DNA of 64,000 nt from Oceanobacillus jeddahensis (lineage in GTDB: Bacteria; Bacillota; Bacilli; Bacillales; Amphibacillaceae), in assembly GCF_000750635.1 (NCBI RefSeq), contig NZ_CCDM010000009.1:78519-142518 (forward strand), read 5' to 3'. This document shows positions 17,815-27,420 of this stretch, one piece after another. The translations under genes were made by a program, and so were the position numbers. Numbering within the stretch: the stretch's first letter is position 1; the number at the start of each line of letters is the position of its first letter. The notes beneath the pieces were generated by a model. It was not told where the DNA came from. It made no database searches and worked only from the letters and a program-made list of their open reading frames with translations.

Positions 17815-18300
17815 ATGTTACAAGTAGATGAAATTAGAGAAATTATTCAAATGGTCGATAAATCATCATTAACGGAATTTTCTTATGAGGCAAACGGTGC
17901 AATGATAGCTATGAAAAAAAATACAGGCTCTACTACCGTTCAAACACAGCCTCAAGTATCAGCAGAACGTCAAGCTCCGGTAATGCAAGAGTCACAGTCT
18001 GAAACAAGTGCTCAAACAGAAGTGAAGCCGGAAGAAACATCACAAGCTTCAGCGGACTATGATTATGAAATTGTTTCCCCAATGGTTGGAACGTTTTATG
18101 CTTCTTCTTCTCCGGACAGCGATCCTTTTGTGACAAAAGGAAGCACAGTGGATAGCAGTACAGTGGTATGTATTGTAGAAGCAATGAAACTATTTAATGA
18201 AATTGAAGCTGAAACTAATGGAGAGATTGTGGAAGTTTTAGTTGAAAATGGTGAGCTTGTAGAATATGGTCAGCCATTATTTAGAGTAAAGAAGAAGTAA
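17815..18300 (+). CDS. accB: Biotin carboxyl carrier protein of acetyl-CoA carboxylase
   Basis: A 161-residue carrier. An N-terminal helical region, a Gln/Thr/Glu-rich linker (about residues 45-80) and the biotinyl domain with EAMKLFNEIE, biotin on Lys125. ATG 17815 follows GAGGAG and gives the family N-terminus MLQVDEIREI; the in-frame ATG at 17773 is upstream of that site and is rejected. Forms the first step of fatty acid synthesis with AccC and AccAD, which lie elsewhere. Confidence 0.95.
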   Translation: MLQVDEIREIIQMVDKSSLTEFSYEANGAMIAMKKNTGSTTVQTQPQVSAERQAPVMQESQSETSAQTEVKPEETSQASADYDYEIVSPMVGTFYASSSPDSDPFVTKGSTVDSSTVVCIVEAMKLFNEIEAETNGEIVEVLVENGELVEYGQPLFRVKKK

Positions 18301-18313
18301 GGGGATGGAATAA

Positions 18314-19687
18314 TTGATTAAAAAGCTATTAGTTGCCAATCGTGGAGAAATAGCTGTCCGAATTATCCGGGCCTGTAAAGAGATGGGCATAGAGACAGTC
18401 GCAATATATTCTGAAGCAGACCAGGAGTCATTACATGTGGAGTTAGCGGATGAAGCATATTGTGTCGGTCCCAAATTAAGTAAAGATAGCTATTTAAATA
18501 TAACTAATATTATGAGTGTTGCGTTGTCGACAGAGGTTGATGCGATACACCCAGGATATGGATTCTTGGCAGAAAATGCTGACTTTGCGGAGATCTGCAG
18601 AGCATGCAATGTGACGTTCGTCGGTCCAACGCCAGAAGCTATTCAAAAAATGGGAATTAAGGATGTTGCCAAAGAAACAATGAAATCTGCGGATGTTCCT
18701 GTTGTTCCAGGTTCAGAAGGGATTGTGGAAGGTGCAGAACATGCAAAAGAAATCGCTGCTGAAATAGGGTATCCTGTAATTATTAAAGCGACTGCTGGCG
18801 GCGGTGGTAAAGGAATTCGCGTAGCCCGATCTGAAGAGGAATTGATGAAAGGAATGGAGTTAACGCAAAAAGAAGCGGAAACGGCTTTTGGTAATCCGGG
18901 CGTCTATATCGAAAAATATATTGAAGATTTTAGACATGTGGAAATTCAAGTCCTGGCTGATACACATGGAAATGTCGTGCATCTTGGCGAAAGGGACTGC
19001 TCGATTCAACGCCGTTTGCAAAAGCTGGTGGAGGAATCTCCATCACCTGCAATTAATGAAACACTCAGAGAACGGATGGGAGAAGCTTCTGTAAAAGCAG
19101 CTCAGGCAGTAGATTATGTTGGTGCAGGAACAATTGAATACATTTTTGACAGACAATCGAATGAATTTTACTTTATGGAAATGAACACCCGTATTCAAGT
19201 AGAGCACCCCGTAACAGAAATGGTTACTGGAGTAGATTTAATTAAAGAACAAATTCGTATTGCTGACGGCAGAGAGCTTGCATTTACGCAAGCAGATATT
19301 ACATTTGAAGGGCATGCCATTGAGTGTCGTATCAATGCAGAAGATCCATATAAGGATTTCATGCCTTCTGCAGGAGAAATTGAAATGTACTTGCCACCTG
19401 GTGGATTAGGAGTCCGGGTGGACTCTGGTGCCTATAGCGGATATAGAATTCCGCCATACTATGATTCCATGATCGCTAAGCTTATCGTCTATGCTTCAAC
19501 AAGAAATGAGGCAGTAGAGCGTATGAGGCGTGCATTAGAAGAGTTTGTTGTTGAAGGGGTGCACACAACTATCCCATTTCAATATCAAATTATGAGTCAC
19601 CCTGTGTTTAAAGAGGGAGACTTCAATACAAATTTCTTAACTGAATATCCAATCATCGAGGAAAAGGAAGATGAGGATAGCGAATAA
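18314..19687 (+). CDS. accC: Acetyl-CoA carboxylase biotin carboxylase subunit
   Basis: A 457-residue ATP-grasp enzyme that carboxylates biotin on AccB using bicarbonate and ATP. The glycine-rich lid (KATAGGGGKGIRVAR), the MEMNTRIQVEHPVTE motif with the catalytic Glu/Arg, and the C-terminal lobe are complete. TTG start 13 nt after accB. The second biotin carboxylase at 58963 belongs to a catabolic operon; this one, coupled to accB and yqhY, is the fatty acid enzyme. Confidence 0.95.
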   Translation: MIKKLLVANRGEIAVRIIRACKEMGIETVAIYSEADQESLHVELADEAYCVGPKLSKDSYLNITNIMSVALSTEVDAIHPGYGFLAENADFAEICRACNVTFVGPTPEAIQKMGIKDVAKETMKSADVPVVPGSEGIVEGAEHAKEIAAEIGYPVIIKATAGGGGKGIRVARSEEELMKGMELTQKEAETAFGNPGVYIEKYIEDFRHVEIQVLADTHGNVVHLGERDCSIQRRLQKLVEESPSPAINETLRERMGEASVKAAQAVDYVGAGTIEYIFDRQSNEFYFMEMNTRIQVEHPVTEMVTGVDLIKEQIRIADGRELAFTQADITFEGHAIECRINAEDPYKDFMPSAGEIEMYLPPGGLGVRVDSGAYSGYRIPPYYDSMIAKLIVYASTRNEAVERMRRALEEFVVEGVHTTIPFQYQIMSHPVFKEGDFNTNFLTEYPIIEEKEDEDSE

Positions 19688-19699
19688 GGAGTGAGGGCA

Positions 19700-20083
19700 A
19701 TGAGTGATCAACAATTATTAGATATTCTTGAGGATGACAGCTTAGGCAGTGTACAGATTGTACCGGAAGTCCTTGAGGTTATTGCAGGATTCGCTGCAAC
19801 AGAAGTAGATGGAGTAAAATCGATGCATGGCAGTTTTGCAACAGGTGTTGCTGAAAAATTTGGCAGGAAGTCACATGGCAAAGGCGTACGTGTTGAACTG
19901 ACGGATAATGGTGCTATTATTGATATTTATGTCATACTTACGTTTGGAAAATCAATTCCAGAAGTTGCGGCAAAACTGCAAACAAACATTAAGCAAAATG
20001 TCCATACGATGACATCTATTCAGGTTGAAGAAGTAAATGTTCATGTAGCAGGTATCCAAATGGAAAATCAGGAAATTGTATAA
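19700..20083 (+). CDS. yqhY: Asp23/Gls24 family protein YqhY
   Basis: A 127-residue Asp23-family protein encoded directly after accBC, as in other Bacillaceae. In B. subtilis YqhY is linked to control of acetyl-CoA carboxylase activity; its biochemical action is unknown. ATG 19700, 8 nt after AAGGAG, is preferred to an in-frame GTG at 19691 that overlaps the ribosome site. A strong terminator about 85 bp downstream ends the unit. Confidence 0.93.
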   Translation: MSDQQLLDILEDDSLGSVQIVPEVLEVIAGFAATEVDGVKSMHGSFATGVAEKFGRKSHGKGVRVELTDNGAIIDIYVILTFGKSIPEVAAKLQTNIKQNVHTMTSIQVEEVNVHVAGIQMENQEIV

Positions 20084-20166
20084 ATGCTTTAAACAAAAAC
20101 TCATGCCTTAAAAATTTCAAATTGGAGATAAAGCCACATGTATGAATATACATCTTGATATGCAAT

Positions 20167-20199
20167 GAAAAACACAGGCCATAGCCTGTGTTTTTCTAT
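20167..20199 (+). terminator. Intrinsic terminator after accB-accC-yqhY
   Basis: Perfect 13-bp stem (20167-20179 with 20184-20196), 4-nt loop, T-run. The rest of the 310-bp gap to nusB is AT-rich and shows no other feature. Confidence 0.92.
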
Positions 20200-20393
20200 G
20201 TACGTAATAGAAAAGATAAAGAAAACGATTGATTTAAAGGAATATCAGAATTAGCATATTCTTATACCAGCAAAAGATAAGTGAATGCTAAGTTTTCTTC
20301 ACAAAAAAGCGGGCATACTGTATCCTAGCCAAAAATAAGGAAAACGTGTTATGATTTTAACAGTAAATGAAAGAATGTAGAAGGAGCTGCGTG

Positions 20394-20774
20394 ATGAACC
20401 GACATAAAGCCAGAGAAAAAGCATTTCAAACACTTTTTCAGTTAGATATGAATGAAGAGGAAGTAAGCTTAGCGATGGAATCTCTGAAAGAAGAAGAGCG
20501 GAAAGATGTATTCTTATCCATGCTGATTGAAGGAGTAATTACTTATAAAGAAACCATTGACTTAAAAATAGCAGAGAACCTTGAGAATTGGTCACTCGAC
20601 CGCATTGCAGCAGTAGAACGTACCATTTTAAGACTTGCTGTTTATGAATTATTATACATGGAGGACATTCCACCAAATGTATCAATTAATGAAGCAGTAG
20701 AGCTGGCACATACATTTGGAGACGAACAGTCCGGTAAATTTATTAACGGTGTATTATCAAAGGTTATTTCTTAA
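20394..20774 (+). CDS. nusB: Transcription antitermination factor NusB
   Basis: A 127-residue all-helical RNA-binding protein that, with NusE (S10), binds boxA in rRNA leaders for antitermination. The C-terminal segment IPPNVSINEAVELA followed by SGKFINGVLSK is characteristic. ATG 20394 is 7 nt after GGAG; open codons upstream have no such site. It opens the nusB-folD-xseAB-ispA-yqxC run. Confidence 0.95.
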   Translation: MNRHKAREKAFQTLFQLDMNEEEVSLAMESLKEEERKDVFLSMLIEGVITYKETIDLKIAENLENWSLDRIAAVERTILRLAVYELLYMEDIPPNVSINEAVELAHTFGDEQSGKFINGVLSKVIS

Positions 20775-20788
20775 GGGGGAGAACGAAC

Positions 20789-21643
20789 ATGACCGCAGAA
20801 TTGTTAAACGGAAGAGAATTATCTGATCAATTGAAAGAAGAAATGAAACAAGAAGTAGAGCTGTTAAAGCAGAAGGACATCCATCCTCATTTAACGGTAA
20901 TTTTAGTAGGAGACAACCCTGCCTCAAAATCTTATGTAAAAGGGAAAGAAAAAGCTTGTGCTGTAACTGGTATTTCGTCTGATTTGATTGAACTTCCCGG
21001 ATCAGTATCTGAGGAAGAATTATTACAGGTTATTGAAAACCAAAATAATGATAAACATGTACATGGCATTCTTGTACAATTACCATTACCTGATCATATT
21101 GATGAACAGAAGGTTATCCATGCGATTACACCTTTAAAAGATGTAGATGGTTTTCATCCCATTAATATTGGAAAGCTTGTAAATGGAGAAGAAACCTTTT
21201 TACCATGTACTCCATTTGGGATTCTCACGATGCTTGAATCTAAAAATATTGACATTGAAGGAAAGCATGCAGTAATTATTGGGCGTAGTAATATTGTCGG
21301 GAAGCCAATGGGATTATTACTATTAGAAAGAAATGCAACAGTTACATATTGCCATTCCCGTACCAAAAATCTCCGTGAAATGGCTTCTGAGGCAGATATT
21401 CTAGTGGTTGCAATGGGCAGGCAGCATGCTGTTGATGGAAGTTATGTGAAAGAAGGAGCAGTTGTTATTGATGTTGGGATCAACCGCATGGATAATGGAA
21501 AGCTGACAGGCGACGTGGACTTTGAAAGCGCGAAGGAAAAAGCGTCTTATATTACACCTGTTCCCCGTGGTGTTGGCCCGATGACGATTACAATGCTTTT
21601 AAAAAATACAATTAAAGCTGCAAAAGGATTGTCTGAAAAGTGA
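20789..21643 (+). CDS. folD: Bifunctional methylenetetrahydrofolate dehydrogenase/cyclohydrolase
   Basis: A 284-residue NADP-dependent enzyme that interconverts methylene-, methenyl- and formyl-tetrahydrofolate. The catalytic Lys lies in SYVKGKEKAC, with folate-binding QLPLP and the nucleotide-site motif IIGRSNIVGKP. The C-terminal PVPRGVGPMT is complete. It starts 14 nt after nusB and its stop overlaps the xseA start (GTGA). Confidence 0.96.
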   Translation: MTAELLNGRELSDQLKEEMKQEVELLKQKDIHPHLTVILVGDNPASKSYVKGKEKACAVTGISSDLIELPGSVSEEELLQVIENQNNDKHVHGILVQLPLPDHIDEQKVIHAITPLKDVDGFHPINIGKLVNGEETFLPCTPFGILTMLESKNIDIEGKHAVIIGRSNIVGKPMGLLLLERNATVTYCHSRTKNLREMASEADILVVAMGRQHAVDGSYVKEGAVVIDVGINRMDNGKLTGDVDFESAKEKASYITPVPRGVGPMTITMLLKNTIKAAKGLSEK

Positions 21644-23010
21644 AAGACAATTATCTAACAGTTACTGCACTGACCAGGTATGTGAAACGTAAGATAGACA
21701 CAGACCCTCATTTACGGCAGGTTTGGCTGCGCGGGGAAATATCTAATTTTAAACACCATAGCCGCGGACATATGTATATGACTATAAAAGATGATAATGC
21801 CCGTATTCAAGCAGTGATGTTTTCTTCTAATAACAGCAAGCTTTTATTTCGCCCGGAAAATGGAATGAGTGTACTTATTCGCGGAGAAGTAAGTGTGTAC
21901 GAGGCAAATGGGCAATATCAGCTCTATATTCGTGAAATGGAACCAGATGGCATCGGCGCATTGTATCAAGCTTTTGAGCAATTGAAAGAAAAATTGCAAA
22001 CAGAAGGCTTGTTTCTTGATGAACAAAAAAAGGAAATCCCTGCATATCCGAATCATGTCGGCGTCATCACCTCACCAACAGGGGCGGCTGTTCGTGATAT
22101 TGTAACAACGATTGAAAGAAGGTCACCTGCCGTAAAAATTACGGTTCTGCCTGTCTCTGTACAAGGACCACAGGCTGTCGATTCCATTGTCAAAAAAATT
22201 CAATATGCAAATGCATTTCCAGATACGTATGATGTTTTAATTGTTGGTCGCGGTGGAGGTTCTATTGAGGAATTATGGAGCTTTAATGAGGAAGCTGTAG
22301 CAAGAGCAATTTATGCGTCGGATATTCCTATTATTTCTGCAGTAGGACATGAGACAGATACAACCATTGCTGATTTTGTATCTGACTTACGTGCTCCTAC
22401 ACCAACAGGTGCTGCTGAATTAGCTGTTCCTTCTCAGGCAGAGCAGCTTGATAAAGTTTCCTATTTAAAGCAGCGGTTGACACAATTCATGCGTACAGAC
22501 ATACAAATGCATATGAAACGTTTAGAATCTTTAAGCCAAACGTATGCATTTAAATATCCAAAACAATTGATTGCTCAAAAAGAGCAAGAGCTGGATAATA
22601 TGTTGGATACATTAAATAAGTCCTTAAAATCAAGAATAGAACAGAAGCAAATTCGTTATACACATTTAAAACAGAGATTGGATACACAGCATCCAGAGCA
22701 GGAAATAAAAATGGCAGCTGAAAAAAATAATAAATTATTGTCAGAGTTAAACAGGTCTATGAAACAGATGTTTACAAAATCAGAAAATGAGTTACAAGCT
22801 TCTATCAATAAATTAACATTGGTTAACCCGCTTGCTATTATGGCTCGCGGTTACGGAATCAGCTACAACTCGAATGGTGATGTTGTTAAATCCATCAAGG
22901 ATGTACGTGAGGGAGAAACCATGGACGTACGATTGAAAGATGGATACATCCAAACAAATGTACAAAAACTAAAGGAGGTAGAGCAGCATGACGGAAGAGA
23001 AGAATTATGA
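21640..23010 (+). CDS. xseA: Exodeoxyribonuclease VII large subunit
   Basis: A 456-residue nuclease subunit that degrades single-stranded DNA in both directions. N-terminal OB domain (KHHSRGHMYMTIKDD), catalytic domain with VGRGGGSIEELW and GHETDTTIADFV, then a long coiled coil. GTG start overlapping folD by 4 nt; its 3' end overlaps xseB by 23 nt, matching a two-subunit enzyme. Confidence 0.95.
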   Translation: MKDNYLTVTALTRYVKRKIDTDPHLRQVWLRGEISNFKHHSRGHMYMTIKDDNARIQAVMFSSNNSKLLFRPENGMSVLIRGEVSVYEANGQYQLYIREMEPDGIGALYQAFEQLKEKLQTEGLFLDEQKKEIPAYPNHVGVITSPTGAAVRDIVTTIERRSPAVKITVLPVSVQGPQAVDSIVKKIQYANAFPDTYDVLIVGRGGGSIEELWSFNEEAVARAIYASDIPIISAVGHETDTTIADFVSDLRAPTPTGAAELAVPSQAEQLDKVSYLKQRLTQFMRTDIQMHMKRLESLSQTYAFKYPKQLIAQKEQELDNMLDTLNKSLKSRIEQKQIRYTHLKQRLDTQHPEQEIKMAAEKNNKLLSELNRSMKQMFTKSENELQASINKLTLVNPLAIMARGYGISYNSNGDVVKSIKDVREGETMDVRLKDGYIQTNVQKLKEVEQHDGREEL

Positions 23011-23230
23011 TGAATTAAGTTTTGAGCAAGCAATGGAGAAGCTGGAAGTTATTGTAAACAAGCTTGAAGAGGGCGATGTTCCACTGGAACAAGCGATTGA
23101 ATATTATCATGATGGCATGAAGCTTTCTAAATTATGTAATGAAAAACTAACAAATGTACAGGAAAAAATGGTGCATATTTTAAATGAACAGGGTGAATTA
23201 GAGCCGTTTGATGTAGAGGAGGACAAATAA
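22988..23230 (+). CDS. xseB: Exodeoxyribonuclease VII small subunit
   Basis: An 80-residue acidic helical protein with the family motif SFEQAMEKLE near the N-terminus. It assembles on the XseA coiled coil. A strong AAGGAGG lies inside the end of xseA. Only 4 nt separate it from ispA. Confidence 0.95.
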   Translation: MTEEKNYDELSFEQAMEKLEVIVNKLEEGDVPLEQAIEYYHDGMKLSKLCNEKLTNVQEKMVHILNEQGELEPFDVEEDK

Positions 23231-23234
23231 AATT

Positions 23235-24119
23235 ATGCATAAACGATTGCAAGCTTATCTGGAGTATTATCGGGAAGAACTGCAAAAAGCATATAAGAGC
23301 TACTTTAATAAGCTTGAGATACCGGGCAATCTCAAAGAGTCTATGCTGTACTCTTTAGACGCAGGAGGAAAAAGGTTACGTCCTATTTTATTATTTGCAA
23401 GCTATGAAGTATACAGTGAAGATGTTCAAAAAGCAATGTCATCAGCTGTTGCTCTTGAGATGATACATACCTATTCTCTCATTCATGATGATTTGCCGGC
23501 AATGGATAATGATGACTACCGCCGGGGTATGTTAACGAATCATAAAAAATTTGATGAAGCAACAGCGATTCTTGCAGGTGACGCACTATTAACATACAGC
23601 TTTGAATTGATTTTGAATGATCCTTCGCTTACTCCAGATGAAAAGGTGACACTTACGAAAGAGTTGACGGCATGCAGCGGCCCTAAAGGGATGGTTGGTG
23701 GACAAATTCTTGATATGGAAGCGGAAAAACAATCTGTTTCTTTAGAAGAAATGGAAGAAATTCATACGTTAAAAACAGGAGAGCTTATCCGATTTGCCAT
23801 ATTTGCAGGGGCTTATTTAGCAAATGCTACAGATAAACAATTACATTATTTAGAGAAGTACGCGTATTATTTAGGACTTATTTTTCAAGTTCAGGATGAT
23901 ATTCTCGATGTTTCCGGTGAGGAAGAAAAACTGGGCAAGCGAGTAGGCAGTGATGAACTAAATGAAAAAAGCACATATCCGAAATTATTAGGATTGGATG
24001 GAGCCATTGCTCAAAAAGAAAAATATGTTCAAAAAGCGTATGAGAACTTAAAATTAGCTGATGCAGAAGACTCTCTTTTGAAGGCATTGACGGATTATTT
24101 TAGTGAAAGAGACCACTAA
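23235..24119 (+). CDS. ispA: Farnesyl diphosphate synthase
   Basis: A 294-residue class I prenyltransferase that condenses IPP with DMAPP and geranyl-PP to farnesyl-PP, precursor of undecaprenyl carriers and quinones. The first Asp-rich motif is DDLPAMDNDD, the second DDILD. In B. subtilis dxs follows immediately; here yqxC starts 40 nt later and dxs is absent from this place. Confidence 0.95.
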   Translation: MHKRLQAYLEYYREELQKAYKSYFNKLEIPGNLKESMLYSLDAGGKRLRPILLFASYEVYSEDVQKAMSSAVALEMIHTYSLIHDDLPAMDNDDYRRGMLTNHKKFDEATAILAGDALLTYSFELILNDPSLTPDEKVTLTKELTACSGPKGMVGGQILDMEAEKQSVSLEEMEEIHTLKTGELIRFAIFAGAYLANATDKQLHYLEKYAYYLGLIFQVQDDILDVSGEEEKLGKRVGSDELNEKSTYPKLLGLDGAIAQKEKYVQKAYENLKLADAEDSLLKALTDYFSERDH

Positions 24120-24159
24120 ATAGGATCTTCATGAATTAAATAAGTAAAGGAAAAAGTTT

Positions 24160-24969
24160 ATGAAAAAAAAGAAAAGAATTGCTGAGCTATTAGTGGAACG
24201 AGAACTAGTGGAAGATATAGAGAAAGCAAAACGAGCTGTGATGGCGGGACTGGTTTATTCAGGGGAAGAACGTATTGACAAGCCTGGAAGTCTTATTCCT
24301 GTTGAGAAGCCGCTTCGAATCAAAGACAAACAATTAAAATATGTAGGTCGTGGCGGATATAAGCTTGAAAAAGCACTTCAATTATTTTCAATTCATGTTT
24401 CAGGTAAAATCTTTATGGATATCGGCTCATCCACAGGTGGTTTTACAGATTGTGCTTTAAAAAATGGTGCTGAAAAATGCTATGCGATTGATGTCGGTTA
24501 TAATCAATTAGATTGGAAACTCCGTAACGATCCAAGAGTAATTGAGATGGAGCGGACAAACTTCAGACATGTTACACCAGATATGCTCGGGTACGGTCTG
24601 CCTGAAGTGGCTTCTATTGATGTATCTTTCATTTCTTTAAAGCATATTTTCCCTGTCCTTGCTACCTTGCTGCATGAAAAAAATGATGTGATTGCATTAA
24701 TAAAGCCTCAATTTGAAGCGTTTAGAGATCAGGTTGGTGAAAAAGGAATCGTAAGAGATTCAGCAATTCATCTGGAGGTTTTGGAGAAAGTCGTTAATTA
24801 TGCTGCAGATGCATTCTTTACTTTAGTGGACATAACTTATTCACCTATTAAAGGAACAGAAGGAAACATTGAATTTTTGGCGCATTTTAGGTGCGAAAAT
24901 CAAGAAACGCCGAAGAACATGGACTTAGAAGAAGTTGTTAGGGAAGCGCAACAGGCATTGACCCCATAA
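24160..24969 (+). CDS. yqxC: TlyA family RNA methyltransferase (S4 domain plus FtsJ-like domain)
   Basis: A 269-residue protein. An N-terminal S4 RNA-binding domain (ERELVEDIEKAKRAVMAG), then a Rossmann methyltransferase domain with SAM motif DIGSSTGGFTD and catalytic-type Lys/Asp residues. TlyA homologues methylate 2'-O ribose of rRNA; the B. subtilis target has not been firmly shown. ATG start with a weak ribosome site. It is followed by argR and recN as in B. subtilis. Confidence 0.92.
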   Translation: MKKKKRIAELLVERELVEDIEKAKRAVMAGLVYSGEERIDKPGSLIPVEKPLRIKDKQLKYVGRGGYKLEKALQLFSIHVSGKIFMDIGSSTGGFTDCALKNGAEKCYAIDVGYNQLDWKLRNDPRVIEMERTNFRHVTPDMLGYGLPEVASIDVSFISLKHIFPVLATLLHEKNDVIALIKPQFEAFRDQVGEKGIVRDSAIHLEVLEKVVNYAADAFFTLVDITYSPIKGTEGNIEFLAHFRCENQETPKNMDLEEVVREAQQALTP

Positions 24970-25004
24970 TTTTTGACAGCATTACGATAAAGGAGGGCTT
25001 GTAC

Positions 25005-25454
25005 ATGAGTAAAATACAACGTCATATTAAAATTCGTGAACTGATTACAGAAAATATCATTGAAACACAGGATGAGCTTGTTGATTCATTGAAAAATCTT
25101 GGCTATAACGTTACACAGGCAACTGTATCACGAGATATTAAGGAATTACAATTGGTAAAGGTTCCAACAAATACAGGTCAGTATAAATATAGCCTGCCAG
25201 CTGATCAACGGTTTAATCCACTGCAAAAACTGCAGCGGTTAATTGTGGATACATTTGTCAAAATTGAAAATGCAAGCCATTTTATTATTTTGAAAACACT
25301 CCCTGGTAATGCCCATGCTGTTGGCGTCTTGATTGATAACTTGGATTGGGAAGAGATAATGGGAACGATCTGCGGTGATGATACTTGCTTAATTATATGC
25401 AGGACACCTGAACATGCGGAAGATATTAAAAATCGATTAATTGGAATGCTTTAA
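25005..25454 (+). CDS. argR: Arginine repressor ArgR/AhrC
   Basis: A 149-residue hexameric regulator. The N-terminal winged helix includes TQATVSRDIKEL; the C-terminal arginine-binding domain includes GNAHAVG and GDDTC. With arginine it represses biosynthesis and activates catabolism. ATG 25005 is 8 nt after AAGGAGG. The TTG two codons upstream is less well placed. Confidence 0.95.
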   Translation: MSKIQRHIKIRELITENIIETQDELVDSLKNLGYNVTQATVSRDIKELQLVKVPTNTGQYKYSLPADQRFNPLQKLQRLIVDTFVKIENASHFIILKTLPGNAHAVGVLIDNLDWEEIMGTICGDDTCLIICRTPEHAEDIKNRLIGML

Positions 25455-25478
25455 AATATTTAATCGGGGTGAGTAAGC

Positions 25479-27173
25479 ATGTTAACAGAATTATCGATAA
25501 AAAACTTTGCGATTATTGAGGAATTGTCCTTAAGCTTTCAAGAAGGACTTACAGTGCTGACTGGGGAAACAGGTGCAGGAAAATCCATTATTATTGATGC
25601 GATCCAATTGTTAGCTGGAGCAAGAGGATCTGTTGACTTTGTTCGACATGGATCGAATAAAGCAGAGATTGAGGGACTGTTTTTCATCGATCACGAAAAA
25701 CATCCAATTTACCGAGTAGGCAAAGCATATGGGATTGAAATTAGTGATGAGCAAATTGTACTCCAAAGAACAATAACTTCTTCTGGAAAAAGCATTTGTC
25801 GTGTAAATAGTAAATTGGTGACATTGGCTATTCTCAGGGAATTCGGAAAGACATTGATTGATATTCATAGTCAGCATGAAACACAATCGTTGATGGATAA
25901 TGAGCAGCATATTGACTTTTTAGATCTTTATCTCGGAGACGTGATGAAAGAAGCTAAAAAGGATTATCAGGAAATTTATTATCGTCTGGAAAATTTGAAA
26001 AAGAAATACCGCAGTCTAAATGACAATGAACAGGAAATGGCACAGCGTCTTGATTTACTCCAATTCCAACAGCAGGAGTTAACTGAGGCACAGCTTATCC
26101 CTAATGAAGATAGGGATCTGGAAGAAGAACGTAATCAACTGTCTAACTACGAAAAACTGCATCAATCCCTTTCGGATGCGTATTTTGCTTTATATGGGGA
26201 GCAGCATGGGTTAGATTTAATTAGTCAAGCACAGCAGTCATTACAGGATGGGGCAGATTTAGATCCCTTTATCGCTGAAAAATTAGATAGTATATCTAAT
26301 CATTATTATATGCTGGAGGAAATTACTTATGATATGCGTAATTATCTTGATCAGCTACAATACAATCCAGAACGGTTAAATGAAATTGAACAGCGAATCG
26401 ATGAATTAAATCGATTAAAACGTAAATATGGTCCAACTGTTGAAGAAATGTTAGACTACTTAGGCCGTGTCGAAGAAGAAATGGAACAGATTACCAATAG
26501 GGAATCCCATTTAAATACACTGGTAACTGAAATCGATGAGCTGGAAAAGGATGCTTTGTTGGAAGCAGATCAGCTTCATCATTTAAGAAAACAGGCAGCT
26601 GAACATCTAACAAAGGATATTTACCGGGAATTAAAAGACCTTTATTTGGAAAAAACCACTTTTTCCATCGATTTTGAGGATTCTGCACAACGAAAACTAA
26701 AATTAAATGGCTATGATAAAATACTATTCCGCATTTCAACCAATGTAGGTGAACCGTTAAAAGACCTTACAAAGATTGCGTCAGGTGGGGAGTTATCACG
26801 AATTATGCTTGCTTTAAAGAAGATTTTCTCCAAACATCAAGGCATCACAAGTGTTATTTTTGATGAAGTGGATACAGGTGTTAGCGGAAGAGTTGCGCAG
26901 GCAATTGCTGAAAAAATTCAGGAGATTTCGATTGAATCACAAGTATTATGTATTACACATCTTCCGCAAGTTGCTGCAATGGCGGATACACATAAATTCA
27001 TCCAGAAAAAAGAAAAGGAAAACCGCACTTTTACGTCTGTTATTGAATTAAATGATAAAGAACTTATTGAAGAATTAAGCAGGATGATTACCGGAACAAA
27101 ATTAACGGCTACTGCAAAAGATCATGCGAAGGAAATGTTAGCCTTAGCAGACCGTTTTAAAAAATCAAATTAA
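25479..27173 (+). CDS. recN: DNA repair protein RecN
   Basis: A 564-residue SMC-like ATPase recruited early to double-strand breaks. Walker A GETGAGKS, a long coiled coil (about residues 150-370), signature SGGELSRIMLAL and Walker B VIFDEVDTG. ATG start 24 nt after argR. No LexA-type dyad was seen just upstream, so damage control, if any, is not visible here. Confidence 0.96.
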   Translation: MLTELSIKNFAIIEELSLSFQEGLTVLTGETGAGKSIIIDAIQLLAGARGSVDFVRHGSNKAEIEGLFFIDHEKHPIYRVGKAYGIEISDEQIVLQRTITSSGKSICRVNSKLVTLAILREFGKTLIDIHSQHETQSLMDNEQHIDFLDLYLGDVMKEAKKDYQEIYYRLENLKKKYRSLNDNEQEMAQRLDLLQFQQQELTEAQLIPNEDRDLEEERNQLSNYEKLHQSLSDAYFALYGEQHGLDLISQAQQSLQDGADLDPFIAEKLDSISNHYYMLEEITYDMRNYLDQLQYNPERLNEIEQRIDELNRLKRKYGPTVEEMLDYLGRVEEEMEQITNRESHLNTLVTEIDELEKDALLEADQLHHLRKQAAEHLTKDIYRELKDLYLEKTTFSIDFEDSAQRKLKLNGYDKILFRISTNVGEPLKDLTKIASGGELSRIMLALKKIFSKHQGITSVIFDEVDTGVSGRVAQAIAEKIQEISIESQVLCITHLPQVAAMADTHKFIQKKEKENRTFTSVIELNDKELIEELSRMITGTKLTATAKDHAKEMLALADRFKKSN

Positions 27174-27187
27174 AGGGATAAAAACGT

Positions 27188-27223
27188 AAAAAAATCGGAC
27201 AATAAATGTACCGGTTTTTTTCT
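27188..27223 (+). terminator. Weak intrinsic terminator after recN
   Basis: A-run plus TCGG pairing with CCGGTTTTTTT (one G-T pair) and a 12-nt loop. Confidence 0.55.
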
Positions 27224-27420
27224 TTTTCCTATACTTACAATTTCCGTCAATCACATGTCCTTTTGCATCTGAAGAACAACACACTATACATACGTTTATC
27301 CAAATTTTTAGAGGAAAAGATACACATATCACATAGGTTGTTCCAGTTTAAACTGCCCTCCAACTGCAAAAAGTATATGTACAGAAAGAAAATATTTTTT
27401 GTAAGAGGAGGAGACGATTT

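Noticed and set aside
27260..27300. SigG-type promoter before spoIVB
   Set aside because: GCATC and CATACG are at about the right distance but neither matches well.
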